Below the pieces are notes generated by a model. It was not told the DNA's origin and did not search any database. It worked only from the letters and a program-made list of their open reading frames with translations. Below, piece after piece: positions 24,369 to 36,148 of a DNA stretch of 64,000 nt. The DNA lies in contig MNCI01000141.1 of the NCBI GenBank assembly GCA_015680685.1, positions 1-64,000 of the forward strand, written 5' to 3'. Both the position numbers and the translations under genes were made by a program. The number at the start of each line of letters is the position of its first letter. Position 1 is the stretch's first letter. This stretch comes from Gnetum montanum (lineage: Eukaryota; Streptophyta; Gnetopsida; Gnetales; Gnetaceae).

Positions 24369-25850
24369 ACCATCTATGCTAATCATCCATATGGCTCCTC
24401 AATTTTTCTATTTTTTATTTTACATATTTTTGTTTTTATAGTTTTTTATTTTACAACTTTTTCATTTTAAATATTTTTCTTATTTTATACCATTTTTTTA
24501 CACCATCATTAGTACATTTAAATATTTATTGAATATTTTACATTTTCTTATATATTTTACTTTGTTTTGTTTGAGTATGATTTTCAATTTTTGTTAATAA
24601 ACATGCTTTGTGCCAATAGGACATAGTGGTGTTGTGGTTGTTACTAATGGTGGTTTGTGCTTCATGTTTTGTTTGCTAATGTTTGGTTTCTATTTTTGAA
24701 TTTTTATAACAATGGCTCAATCATGTTTTCTTTTTCATGGAACAGGTAGTAAGTCCACGTTATCCATCCATCTTCAGACTCTATGATTTTCCTTGTTCTA
24801 GAAGTTTGAGGCCCCTTTCATTAAAGAAAATTTTAATAAATCTATCACCTTAGTAATTTTTGAAATTGAGAAGGATTCAAAGGTTTGTATAGGGTGTGAC
24901 TTCAAGGGGAATTAATACTCTTTGTACTCTTCTACTTACTTGGGTGTTTGCATGTTTTCACCGACTTCTTACCATTCCATGTTCTAATAATAGGAAGTCA
25001 AATAAAGTCTTTGCATGGTGTGGTTCCCATCCAGAAGAAAAAAAACATGATGGGAATTCAAAGCACATATCTTAGACACATAAACAAGTTATAAGCATTG
25101 GTTATGGGACTAGAAAGACATGTACCCATGGCTAAAGGTCCCCTCTAACTAAGGCCCTCTCTCACTTTCTACTTTTATTTTCTTCTTTTTATGGAATAGT
25201 GGTTGTTTTGTGGGAACACTCTTGTGTCTCAAGGGGGTGGATCAGTCTTGGAGTGATGATGCAAAGTCACTGGAATAGGTTGATTTTGGTCTAGACTAAG
25301 GATGAATCTTCTTCGATCATTTTAAACATGAAATCCATAAGGGACTTATTATTACCTTAGTTTGAAATTCAATTCCACCTTCTTCATCATCCATTTATGT
25401 TGTTCATAACTCACCTCACTACTAGTATCCATGTTCTTGATTCCTTGTCTTGGTCTAATGTACTTGAATTCTTAAGTAGAATCTTCTGGGTTTTGGTCCT
25501 TAACTTCCATTAATCATTAATCACTTATGGGGCCCATGGACTCCTTAGTTTGAGGTTATGCAAGGGAAAAAAGGGCATGAGTCTAATATGGGGAGGACCC
25601 ACTTACATATCCCTTGGTTGGGTTCATTAAGTACCTTATCCTTAGACATTCTTGCAAATACAACCTTGTGTACACCCATTTTCTGCATCACACCGTGTGC
25701 TCCTTTACATATTTTATTCATCAAAAATGTTCTCCATCAAATTTTTGAATTTTTGAGCTCTTAAAGATCCTCTTCAATGCTTTTATCATATTCTTGGCTT
25801 TTCTCAAATTCCATAGACCCAAAATTCATTGAAAACTTCCTCATCTTTTT
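24369..25850 (+). repeat. 3' spacer of element B, resumed after C
   Basis: Continues B's post-pol sequence (CTATGCTAATCATCCATATGGCTCC, like D from 37505). It is collinear with the spacers of C and D, including TATGGGGAGGACCCACTTACAT near 25588. It is non-coding; the frame 25558-25764 has no recognised domain. Confidence 0.7.
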
Positions 25851-25859
25851 TGAGATATT

Positions 25860-26431
25860 ACAATTTGAAAATTTTGGCTAATGGGCCTTGTATACAGGGC
25901 CCTGTCAATGGAGCTAACCCATATATGAGGCCCTGTATATGGGGCCCCATTGATGTAAGGAAAAAACATTATAAATAGGTATGAACCCACTTAGAAATTT
26001 TTACCATTTCTCACAAACACTAAAGGATTTTTTCAATTTTTCAAAGCCTAGAACATTCGAGAGCCCATAACTTACAAACTGTTTATCCAAATCACTTCAT
26101 TCTTTAATCTTGGAACTACCAAAGATAAGCTCTTTGTCATGGGAGCCAAATATGTACCATTTTTGATAGAAAATTTTTCACAACTTTTTCTAACTCTCAC
26201 AAAGGTTTAATTGAAAAATCAGCTATTAAGCACTAAATTACAAGAGTTAAAGCTTTCCAACAAGCTTTGGTGGTAATTATAATAAATAATTAATAAAATA
26301 ATAATAAAATAATCAATCTACCATGGTCCAACCTTAGCCAAAGTGTAACTAACTAAATAATGAGAAAGGATACTAAAAACTTTAAAGTTACACATTACAT
26401 CTACTAATCCATGGATGTGTTGTAACCGTGG
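25860..26431 (+). promoter_or_regulatory. promoter-like region ahead of ORF3 in element B
   Basis: Two GGGCC(C)TGTATA-type words in inverted relation (25883-25955) precede a TATA box, ATTATAAATAGG (about 25969-25980), and then a leader of about 450 bases before the ATG of ORF3 at 26432. The layout copies an LTR promoter without being an LTR. It is a candidate internal promoter for the extra ORF. Confidence 0.4.
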
Positions 26432-29294
26432 ATGGCACCAAAAGGAAAGCACACACAAGAAGTAAGACTATCTAAAACAAGGGAGAAATGGCCTAGAATG
26501 GGAAGGGGCCAAGAATAACCCCAAGAAGAACCACTTGCAACCCATGCCATAGGTCCTCTTAGGGAGGAGGTAGAAGTGGAATCTATCAGACAAATTCCAA
26601 AACCAACAGCAATAACAATAGAACACTCCCATTAGGATGTTGCACCTACATAACCAGCAAACCTTGAGATGACATTAATAGAGGCTTACCTAAATCAAAT
26701 AAAATCAAGGGAGGTCCAAGAATCAGTGCTCTAGGAGTTAAACTTTGGCCCTTTCCTAGAGCACATACCAAGAGAAGTACAAGACAAGCCAAAGGCCTCT
26801 CCCATGTGGCCAATCATCACTTCCACTAGAAAGTGGTACATGGGAGAGACATTTTTATTCTAAAATAATAGGTAGCCTAGAGTGACGGTAAAGATCAAAG
26901 ACATCTCAATGTCCTACTCTGCATAGGCCATTATTGTAATGCTTGGGTTGCCTGAAAAAGAGGCAAACCTTAGTGAAATCCGAATGCAAGCAGATCCAAG
27001 CATCAAGAAAGAATGGGTGCAATGGTGCTATGGTGTCGACCATAAGGAGTTTGACATGCTCACACCAATAGAGAGGATTCATTATAAGATTGTGACCTTC
27101 CACCTTAATCCCATGATGAGGCGAAGCAAAATCACTACCTTCTCTACTCGAGCATGCGCTTCTTTGAGTAGGAGATTTCCAGTTAACCTTCCATTGCTGA
27201 TCTATCTAGAGATGGAGAAGTAGTTTAAATAAAATGAATGTGCAAGAAAGGCACTCCCCTTTCCATGTCTCATTCGAAAACTCTATCAAAGGAAAGGTAT
27301 AGTTCATTACACCAAGGATACTATCAAAACTATTCTAGCTACCAAATGGATGAAAATAATGAAGGATAAGATACTTGCCACAATAATCCACGAAGAGGAG
27401 TAGCGACCACCACCACCTACCACTTAGGTAATAGTGGCAAGCATTGCTACAACTGCCCAATAATTGCAAGAGTATAGAGAATGGCTTTTGAGTGAACAGG
27501 AGCAAAGAGCAGGCATGAGTGATAAGGATCCATCCATATATAGACCAACCATGAGTCATCTCAATGAGGTGGCCTAAATGATCAATTTGATGGATGAGGG
27601 TGGATCGATTTTCTTGGCCCAAAGAATGTACCTTTCTGCAAGGTCGAATCCAAGCACTAAAGAGGTTACAATATTTCTCATAGATTAACAACCACTCTTA
27701 GAAATTTTTATGAATGTTACAAATTTCTCAATGTTATTGGAGGAGGGTGAAGGGGCAACTGTATTGGTGATGCAGTACCAAGGATAGGAGACAATAGAAA
27801 AAGTGGTCATTGATTGGATTACCAAAACACTCAGTGCACCTACAGCATTTGTACTAGACATTACTACACTCAAGGATGTGTCGACATCTGCAAGGACCAT
27901 AAGTGATAGAATAAATGCAACATAGCATGAACAACTGCTAGACCAACTAGTAGGAACTAGGTAACTACTTTCAAATGTCTTTAACCTTCTAGATAACATC
28001 ATTGTGATCCAATCAGATCTATTGGAGGCAAGAGGCAAAATTATCATATTGGAGGGGTGACTTAAAACAACCAGGGAGTGTAATGAATGCTTGGTTGTGG
28101 AATTTGTCGAACTATGAGCCCATATTGCCAATCCCACATTACTCAACCTAGCACTAATAAGAGATGAATTTATGCAACAAATTTAGACCAAGCTCAAAGA
28201 GGTTAAGGGTCTAATGAAGATGGTGGTGTTCTATCAATCCATAGTAGAGGCCACATAGCACAAGATTTAAAAGGCCTTGTATTAGACCCTCTAGGAGAAT
28301 GTCGAATTGACCACAGAGAACCATCGCCTAAAAAATGTTAATGCACACAAGAAATAGTTAACCGATTTCATCCATCAATAGTAGGAGCAACTGGCCAAAG
28401 CAAACACTGAATTGAGGAGATTGGAAGTAAAGAACAAGAATCTCTCCATGAAGGAAGTTCACATCCTTTGCTAGAAAATTACAATTGAAGTAGCCACCTA
28501 GAAATTGGAGGCTCTCAAATTTGAGAGAATCAAGGATCATTATAGAGAGTAGGTTTCTCTACAAAAGGAAGTAAATGAAAAGCACATCCAATTCATGAAG
28601 GAAAAAGAAAATGAAACACTCTAGTAACTCTAACAAGGTAAAGAATTTTGGTAACCCATCATTGATAGGATAGATGCCTACAACAAGGTGAAAATATGCA
28701 TGAAGGAGATTGTATATTGAGGAGATGATAGAGTACATGGAACTTGCCAATCTTCATTATGCAAATCTGGCCATGTTGACTGTCGGACAACCATGGTCTT
28801 AGTTAGAGAAGCAGGTGGCTAGCTCTTACTTACTATACGAGGCTGAGTTCAAGCACCATAAGGACACCAAGGAAAAGCTTATGGTAGCTAATGCTAAACT
28901 TGAAGTTCTCAAGGCATGATTGACATATCAATGATCAACTATCAAGAACCTGGCCAAAAGGATGAACAACTACCAGGAGTTGTACAATGCAATAAAGGCA
29001 TTCAACATTGAACACAAATAGTTCATTGCCTGGTTTGTCAATGTAAGAGAGATGTTTTTGCTCATGCCTTATTTGTGGGATGTTCCCATTCCAACCCACA
29101 TTGGTGATGCTATGTGGACTATGAATGATCCTTGGAGTAAGGAGGAGAAGATGAAGAAATTACTTGATGCCTTTCACATTCCACTGAAGGTTGAAGCTAC
29201 GGTAGGATAGCCACAACCACCTTAGGCACTACATCTGCCTAGAGCTAAAGAAGGTCCTTCAAAGCCTCAGGAGCCACCACCATTTGGGATCGTC
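26432..29294 (+). pseudogene. extra ORF (ORF3) of element B, plant-transposon-protein-like domain plus long coiled coil
   Basis: From ATG 26432 (MAPKGKHTQEVRLSKTREKW) one frame runs to about 28705 broken only by point stops, then one indel moves it to another frame up to about 29294, some 950 codons in all. Residues 150-300 (26900-27290) read IIVMLGLPEKEANL, FDMLTPIERIHYKIV, FHLNPMMRRSKITTFSTRAC and ALPFPCLIRKLYQRKGI. This is the pattern of the putative plant transposon protein domain found in extra ORFs of plant Ty3 elements (LPFPCLI-KL, then Gly-Val/Ile). The second half is Glu/Lys/Leu-rich and heptad-like (28020-28930), then WSKEEKMKKLLDAF and a Pro-rich tail. Function is unknown. C and D have no copy. 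Confidence 0.6.
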
Positions 29295-29535
29295 TAATTT
29301 TCACCACTGTCTTCACATCATCAGAGGATGTGTTGTCTAATTTTTTTTGTGTAGTCATGTCAATGGTGGTCATTTTTGTATCATAAACACCACAACTTTT
29401 GTAATTTGTTGATTCATACACTCAGGCATTTATTTTTATCAATGTTAATTTGTTTTTTTTGTTAAGAGTTAGTCAATAATCCCATACCTTTCCAAATTTT
29501 GTAAAAGAACACAAGGATGAGTTTTCATTTAGTTG

Positions 29536-30383
29536 TTGGGGTATGATAAGCATCAATAAGTTGCGTCAATGTAGCATTTGCTATGTTGACAAGGGCCCAT
29601 CAACATATACCTAGAGAAAAAACTATAAATACGAGCTCCTAGCCATGTTTATGAGCATCAAATTCATTGTAGTAGAAATCTTGTAGTTTGTCTATTTTAA
29701 AGTTAGAATATTTTTCTTGAATATCTACAGCAGGAGTCATTGAGTGTACAGATATTTATTCGAGCACTATTGTACCTGAACCATACTAGTGTGTACAATA
29801 ATAAAGAAAAGCTTCTTCATAAACCTTGTAGCATTCTGGATATTTTAAATGCTTTATTTATGCATTTATTATCTTTATTAAATATTTAATCATCTAAGAT
29901 AAATTAGACGTTAATCAATTAATCTAAATAGATTAAGTACATGAGTACGATTGCTTTGAGTGTAAACATGTATTCGCTTGGGTATCCCAACAACATTTTT
30001 TCTTGGTACACTCAATAGCATAATGCTTAGTAACCTAATATTGGATACATGAGTTCACGACGTGTATGGAAAGTGAGACTATATGCTTATGTTAGGACTA
30101 GTTAGAGACTAGTTGGCTAGTTAAATTAAATTAGTCATTAAATTACTCTATCTCTCTCTCTTAAGCACCAAAGCCATAAAACAAAAAATGATAAAAATTA
30201 TATGCCTTGATTATGCTAAACCATGCCATTATGCTTCACAAGTATAATCAAGAAAACAATAAACAACCTTAGGTCAAGGTTCACTTCCTAGAAGACTAGT
30301 GTATTGGAAACTATAAAGTCCATGAAATTCAACTGAATTGTGCATGAATGCTTCGTGATTCAAATGATTGAGTTTAGGGGTAC
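29536..30383 (+). repeat. PPT and main part of the 3' LTR of element B
   Basis: GTTGTTGGGGTA (PPT) is followed by TGATAAGCATC at 29544. The TATA box ACTATAAATACG is near 29618, with family wording downstream (CTTGTAGTTTGTC, TTAGAATATTTTTCTTG). The LTR is interrupted after GGGGTAC (30383) by element D. Its last bases resume at 40414-40429, so this LTR is about 856 bp. Confidence 0.85.
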
Positions 30384-31264
30384 TAATAAATCATGTTTTT
30401 TAATGCTTTCATATTGGGGTGGTCACGATATTGGGTACATGATATCGGGTATGCAATATCGTGGCCCAAGATGTAATATCGTACATTCGATATTGCAAGG
30501 TTACTCCTGTGTCTATAAATACATTGCCTAGGCGCACAATTGGGAGTAAGTTTTTGGTAGTCAAGTAGTGAAACTCTTGTAATTTGTCCATTTGAAAGTT
30601 AGAATATTTTCTAAGTGCCTACAACAGGAGGTTTAAGTGTGAACAAATCTTTATTTAAGCATTGATATACCTAAGTACACCATTGTGTTGACAATAAAGA
30701 TGAACTCTTTGATTCATTCCTTGCAGCACTTGAGACTTTCTTTCTTATGCATTCATATTTTCTGTAATTTACATTTTATGCAATTTATGTAAATATTATT
30801 TATGTATTAATTAATTTTCATCAATTAAGAAAATTATTAAAATACACAAGCACAACCCCTTCGAGCATACATGTGACGCTTGGTAGCTCAGAAATGATTA
30901 GCGTTTGATAGCTTAGCAGTGTTTGCACAAAGTTTAGGATGTGTTCAAGAAGTGAGAATAGTTACTTGTGTTAGGCTAGACTAGACTATAGTTTACTTAG
31001 CAATTAATCACTCTTACTTTTATTCTTGTTCTAGGTGAGTAATTTGATAAAAACATAAAATAATAAAAAAAGCTTACGCCTCAATCATACTTAACCATAC
31101 AATTGTACTCTACAAGTGGGACTGGGAAGATAATGAATGAGCAACACACATGCACTGTTTAGCTCTAGTGTACTTAGTAATTATAGTTTGAAAAATTTGA
31201 CTGGATCATATGTGAATGCTTGTGATTTGTATGGTTGGGCATAGGGGTACCTTGCCACTCATCA
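30384..31264 (+). repeat. 5' LTR of element D
   Basis: 881 bp, TAATAAATCATG (TGATAAATCATG in the 3' copy) to CCACTCATCA. Several GATATCG/CGATATTG words sit in U3 (30427-30500). TATA box TCTATAAATACA near 30512. Confidence 0.9.
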
Positions 31265-31265
31265 T

Positions 31266-31284
31266 TGGTGTCATTGCTAGGGAT
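31266..31284 (+). promoter_or_regulatory. primer binding site of D, tRNA-Asp type
   Basis: TGGTGTCATTGCTAGGGAT follows the LTR by one base. It is a decayed tRNA-Asp complement, as in A and C. Confidence 0.8.
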
Positions 31285-31429
31285 TGTAGTTCTTCATGCG
31301 CTATCTAAACCTAGTGAAACTTAGTAGCCTTATTGTTCAAACCATAAGAGTCAAATCCTATGAAAAATATTATTATTATCATTAAATTAAACCTTAATTA
31401 CACACTGTTTACATGTTTATTAACACAAA

Positions 31430-33720
31430 ATATCTTCTTCTCATAGGAGCCCATCTCCACCCAAGGCAATTCAAGTACCTTAACAATATCGGGTGGTATA
31501 TGCTCATCCCAATGAGTATGTACTATACTTTACCTTCATCTTACATTAATATGAACTAATGTAGTGGTGCGATATGGAAAGAAACATTGTATTGCCACTT
31601 GACCAATCTATTCTAGTAATGCTTCAACTAATGCTTCCACAACATGAGCTTCAACATCTCCATGGAAAATATGAGATGCAAGATCCCAACTCAAGGGATT
31701 ATCATACCACTAAAGCACAAAGATTAAGGGATTGATAGCTGGAGCACTACCACAAGCTTGTGAAGGGAAAGGGGTTAAATATCTTTCCATCTCTACTTGG
31801 TCCAATTAATGAAGGAAACCACTTCTTTATTGATTCTCCTCTCTTTGACTTTGTTGAAGAAGCCTTCAACTAGAATGTACAATCCACAATCCATAATCTA
31901 GGTTCTGGTCAAAATGGATCCAATGAAAAAAATGGATCTATTGAAGCAAGTCAAGAAAAGGAGGATAAAGGAGATCATGATCACGATCATGGTCATGAGC
32001 ATCAAAGAAAGGGTGATAGGCATCAACACGAAGCAAGTTCCCCTTCTTCTTACCCTTCATCATTGTCATCTTCTTCTTCATCTAGTTCAGATCATAATCG
32101 CAAAAGAAATAACTATGATGGAGGTGACCAACAAGACTAGAACAATAAGAGGGATCAGTAGGATAATCATGACTAAAGACGTGGGCAATCCAGAGACGTC
32201 CATCATCAACAAAGAAGGGCTAGTAGAGAACATCGTTGGAACCACCATCATGGCCTTGATGAACCTCTACTTGCTACCTGGGGCATTTTGAATATTGTAA
32301 AGGCTATGAGGATTCCAATAAGGAATGTGAAGGATAGTGGAATAAAGAGGCTAGATATGGACAACATCCCTTGGTTCGAGGGAGGATATGATGTTGATCC
32401 ATAGAATCATCTCCAGCCCTTCCAAGATGCATGTGGCTTGCAAAATATTGAGAATGAATGACAAAAGCTAAAATTATTTCCAAGGACACTCATAAAGGAA
32501 GCCAAAAATTGGTATCGATCCTTAGAACTAGAATCAATCAAGCAATGGAGTATGATGTTGGAATTATTCAATGATAAATATTAAATGTACTCCCAAGTAT
32601 CCAATCTAAGAAAACAAATTCAAGGGTGGAAATAAGGGAATCATGAGCCCTTGGATACTGCTATTGGCCGATACTACTCTCTATTGCATAGATGTCTTGG
32701 CCATGGATACTCTCAGGTTCATCAACTTTGCCATATCATAGACAAGTTATGGTCTGAAACTAGGAAAACACTTGGTGTCTATGACCAAGGGAGATTGAAA
32801 GAATTAAGCACTTGTTAGATTTAAAAATTAATTAAGTAGGTAGCTAAGGAGGATGGAGAAGTGAGAAAATGTGAAAGTACAAAAGAATACAATAGGGATC
32901 CTTTTATTCAAAAAAAGGGGGTTCGATTTTGTGACAGTGAGGATGAATTTTTTAGAGATGAGGTGGCTAATCAGAAAACCTTACCATTACAGAAACTGCA
33001 ATAAAAATTACAGCTAATTTTGATTAATTATGGGACTCCATGGACAATAAGTTTCAAGCTATCTTAAAAATTTCTAAAGAGTCCAAGGAGCAAAGTGGTG
33101 AGCATGAGTGCCAAAGGCATAAGAAGGCTGAATGTGCCATATCTAAGGGTAAAGGAAAAATGGCTATGATAGAGATGGTTGTGGATAGCAACTCAAATGA
33201 TGACGATGGGTGTGATGTTTGCCAATATGAACATCCTAAGGGACGTTGTCTAGTTGTATCACACTTGTAGAAATCTATTGTGTATGCCTTACATCCACGA
33301 CTTGCACAAAGGAAAATGCCCAAAATATTACCTTATCCACAAGGTAATCCTTGACAGTTCCACCAACCACAGCAATACTATCCAAGTGGAACTCCTCAAC
33401 AATCCTATGAATTGTACCAATAGTGACAACAACCACAATCATAGGCATTACCACCTCCAAGACAACCATACCCTTCTTGGCAACCAGATCCCTATGGTTA
33501 CTATTTTCAGCAACCTTCATCTCCAAGGAACTCCTTTGGTGATGTTGCTAGTTACCAACCTCACCACTACCCTCCTAAAGCATACCAATCACCTTATCCA
33601 AGGAGGGATACCACCTACTACCCTTAGGCATCTCCTATTCCTACACCTACTCCTCCACCTCCTTCATAGCTACCACCTACTCCATCCATGCACGGTGAAT
33701 TACTTGCACAACCATAACAA
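31430..33720 (+). pseudogene. Ty3/gypsy gag of element D, start codon lost
   Basis: The position equivalent to the ATG of C (MSSS...) is ATA at 31430-31432. A charged region (31914-32290) is followed by the core from about 32330: KRLDMDNIPWFEGGYDVDP, LQPFQDACGLQNIENE, KLKLFPRTLIKEAKNWYRSL, SNLRKQIQGWK, NHEPLDTAIGRYYSLLHRCL. The zinc knuckle CDVCQYEHPKGRC (CX2CX3HX4C) is near 33210-33250, then a Pro/Tyr/Gln-rich tail with PYGYYFQQ. TAG/TGA stops interrupt all parts. Confidence 0.8.
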
Positions 33721-33729
33721 TGGAACACT

Positions 33730-34445
33730 ATGAGGGTAGTTAATCTGCAATCGGTTAACCCATCAAGCAGGTCAAAACTACAAAGAGAGAAAAGACCCTT
33801 CTTCCAACCTCATAGTCCACCAAAGCCCTCAAACACATTGATGGTTGGTAACCTTGCTCCTCCAACTTCCTTTGTTACCTCTCTATTCAAGTCCCTTTCA
33901 AACCAAAATCCTTCTCAAATCTATACTGTAACATTGACACATGTTGTATCTAATTCGATTCGAGCTGGTAACCTATCCAAAAAATTAGCTGATCCCGAGA
34001 GTCCCCTAGTTTACTTGCAAATTGCTAGGAATGAGCCTTGTAAAGATTTTCTTAACTCTAGTTCTAGTGTTAATTTGATCTCACATGAGATGGACACAAT
34101 GCTGAACCTTCCTCCCTTGAAGAAGAGCAACATCCAGCTAGAACTAGCAAACTAGTCCATCACTAATCCATTGGGATTGGTTGAGGACATCATCACCACC
34201 ATTTCTGGGTGGTCATATCCTATCGATTTCCTAGTAGTCAAAGTAGAGAACAGCAAGGGGGGTTTCCAATTATTATGGGAAGGGTGTGGCTAAGTACTGT
34301 TGATGCCAAAATGAGCATTAGAGATCTTTCCTTAGAAATATCAAAAGAAAATGAGTTTGGGAAGATCAAGAAGAAGAGAGTTCCATGTATCACGTACAAC
34401 GATTCAGGGTGCCATTGTGTGCAAAAGTTATGGTCGATAAAGTAA
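33730..34445 (+). pseudogene. retropepsin-like protease of element D
   Basis: The frame 33730-34155 ends with EPCKDFLNSSSSVNLISHEM and IQLELAN, the position of the Ty3 protease active site (family norm L-D-x-G-A-S-V-N). Here Asp is Asn and Gly-Ala is Ser-Ser, so it would be inactive. After a stop, PLGLVEDIITT and PIDFLVVKVENSKGG follow. PIIMGRVWLSTVDAK (family norm PIILGRPFL) comes next in another frame, then SIRDLSLEISKENEFGKIKK, as in B at 14250. Confidence 0.75.
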
Positions 34446-34639
34446 ACATCTATCTCTGCATGCAAGCAGTGTGCACCAAAAGCTAATATCTAGAGATGTC
34501 TGTATGCAGTAGCCACAAACTAAGAAGGCACCAGTGGTTGACAGCTAATTCTAGCAATAGTACATTATGCATGGAACCCACTGAGGGCTTAATGTACAAA
34601 TATGTTGCAAGTATGAATGAACTTGAGCAAGTTCGTCAC

Positions 34640-36138
34640 TAGCTCCCCAAAGGAGAAAATGATGGTATCAATTAGGGTAAGCTAGTAATTCCTAACAATT
34701 TTAAACAAGAGCCCCTTGAATTGAAGACGCTACTAGCTAGAATTAAGTATGTATTTTTAAAAAATGAGAGATTGGTTATTATTAATGTCAAGCTTATTGT
34801 AGAACAAAAGAAAAGGTTGACAAAAGTTTTGGAAAAATGGTCAAAAATCTTTGCCTAGTCATATTCCGAACTTACTGGGATAGATCCAAGAATATACCAG
34901 TACCAAATATACACCAACCTCACCGTCAAGCCGAAATGATAGCTGTAGCAGCATTTGAATCCCAAGTTAAAATAGATTATCAAAGAGAAGATTGAACAGC
35001 TCCTCAAAGTGAGATTCATCTACCCTATCATAGATAGTGANAACTTGCTCAAGTTCATTCATACTTGCAACATATTTGTACATTAAGCCCTCAGTGGGTT
35101 CCATGCATAATGTACTATTGCTAGAATTAGCTGTCAACCACTGGTGCCTTCTTAGTTTGTGGCTACTGCATACAGACATCTCTAGATATTAGCTTTTGGT
35201 GNCAGGCAAAGACAACTTTCATAAGTCCTTGGGGGACTTTTGCTTACCATCAGATGCCATTTGGTCTATGTAATGCCCCTACCACATTTCAATGATTAAT
35301 TCTTAGCATTTTCCAATAATAGATTAGTAGTGGGATAGAAGTCTTTATGAATGTTTTTTCTACCTTTGGAGCTATGTTTGAGCAAGCCCTAGACCATCTT
35401 GATCAAGTGTTAAAAAAATGTATCGAAACAAACCTCCAGCTCAATTGGAAAAAGAGTCATCTTATGGTCCAGGAAGATATAGTATTGGGGCATCACATCT
35501 CAAAAGCAAGAATCGAGGTGAACTATGAAAAAATAAGGGTCATCTAAGGAATAACCTACCAACCTGAAATAGTCAAAGAAGTTTGGTCATTCCTTCATCA
35601 TACTGCCTGCTACCGACGATTCATCGAGAATTTTTCCAAAATTGTCAAGTTGTTGGTAGAATTAACAAAGAAGGATGCATTGTTTGTTTGGATCCCTGCA
35701 TGTGAAGTAGCATTTCAACAATTGAAGCAAAAGCTTGTTGAAACCTCCATTCTTCAAGAACCAAATTGGTCCAGACCATTTCATGTGATGATTGATGCAT
35801 CAAGTTATGCTTTGTGGGTAGTGCTTACATAGATGGATGATCAAAAATGTCCATATTACATTCACTGTGCAAGATGGAGCATTGCAGGTGCACAATTGAA
35901 CTACACCACCACAAAAAAGGAGTTGATGGTAGTGGTGTTCACCTTAAAGAAGTTTAGAAACTATGTGCTTAGCTACAACGTGTTTATGTACACATATCAT
36001 AGTACCATTAGATTTCTAATGAACAAACCAATAGTGAGCCCCCATGTCATACGGTTGCTTATGATTTTGCAGGAATTCAATCTCACAATGGTAGATCGTA
36101 AAGGTGTGAAGAATGTTATCGTGAATCACATATCATGA
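34640..36138 (+). pseudogene. RT and RNase H of element D
   Basis: KIEQLLKVRFIYPIIDS (to 35040) is the RT fingers. After the misplaced segment 35041-35202 the palm resumes: [50 protein letters not shown]. The catalytic FMDD is FMNV here. The thumb (NWKKSHLMVQEDIVLGHHIS) and RNase H follow: RPFHVMIDASSYALWVVLT, KCPYYIHCARWSIAGAQLNY, NYVLSYNVFMYTYHSTIRFL, NVIVNHIS. Homology to B is clear throughout. Confidence 0.85.
35041..35202. other. misassembled inverted 160-bp segment between two Ns
   Basis: 35042-35201 is the exact reverse complement of 34474-34633, with an N on each side (35041, 35202). It replaces the expected RT palm sequence. I read it as a scaffolding error, not biology. Confidence 0.85.
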
Positions 36139-36148
36139 CTAATATGGG

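Noticed and set aside
27335-28146. Reverse-strand frames of 118 and 153 codons as genes
   Set aside because: They are antisense shadows of the plus-strand ORF3, whose motifs and long single frame are the better explanation.
35042-35201. Biological inverted repeat able to form a hairpin in D's RT
   Set aside because: It is bounded by Ns and identical to its source, unlike any other old duplicate here, so a scaffolding error is far more likely.
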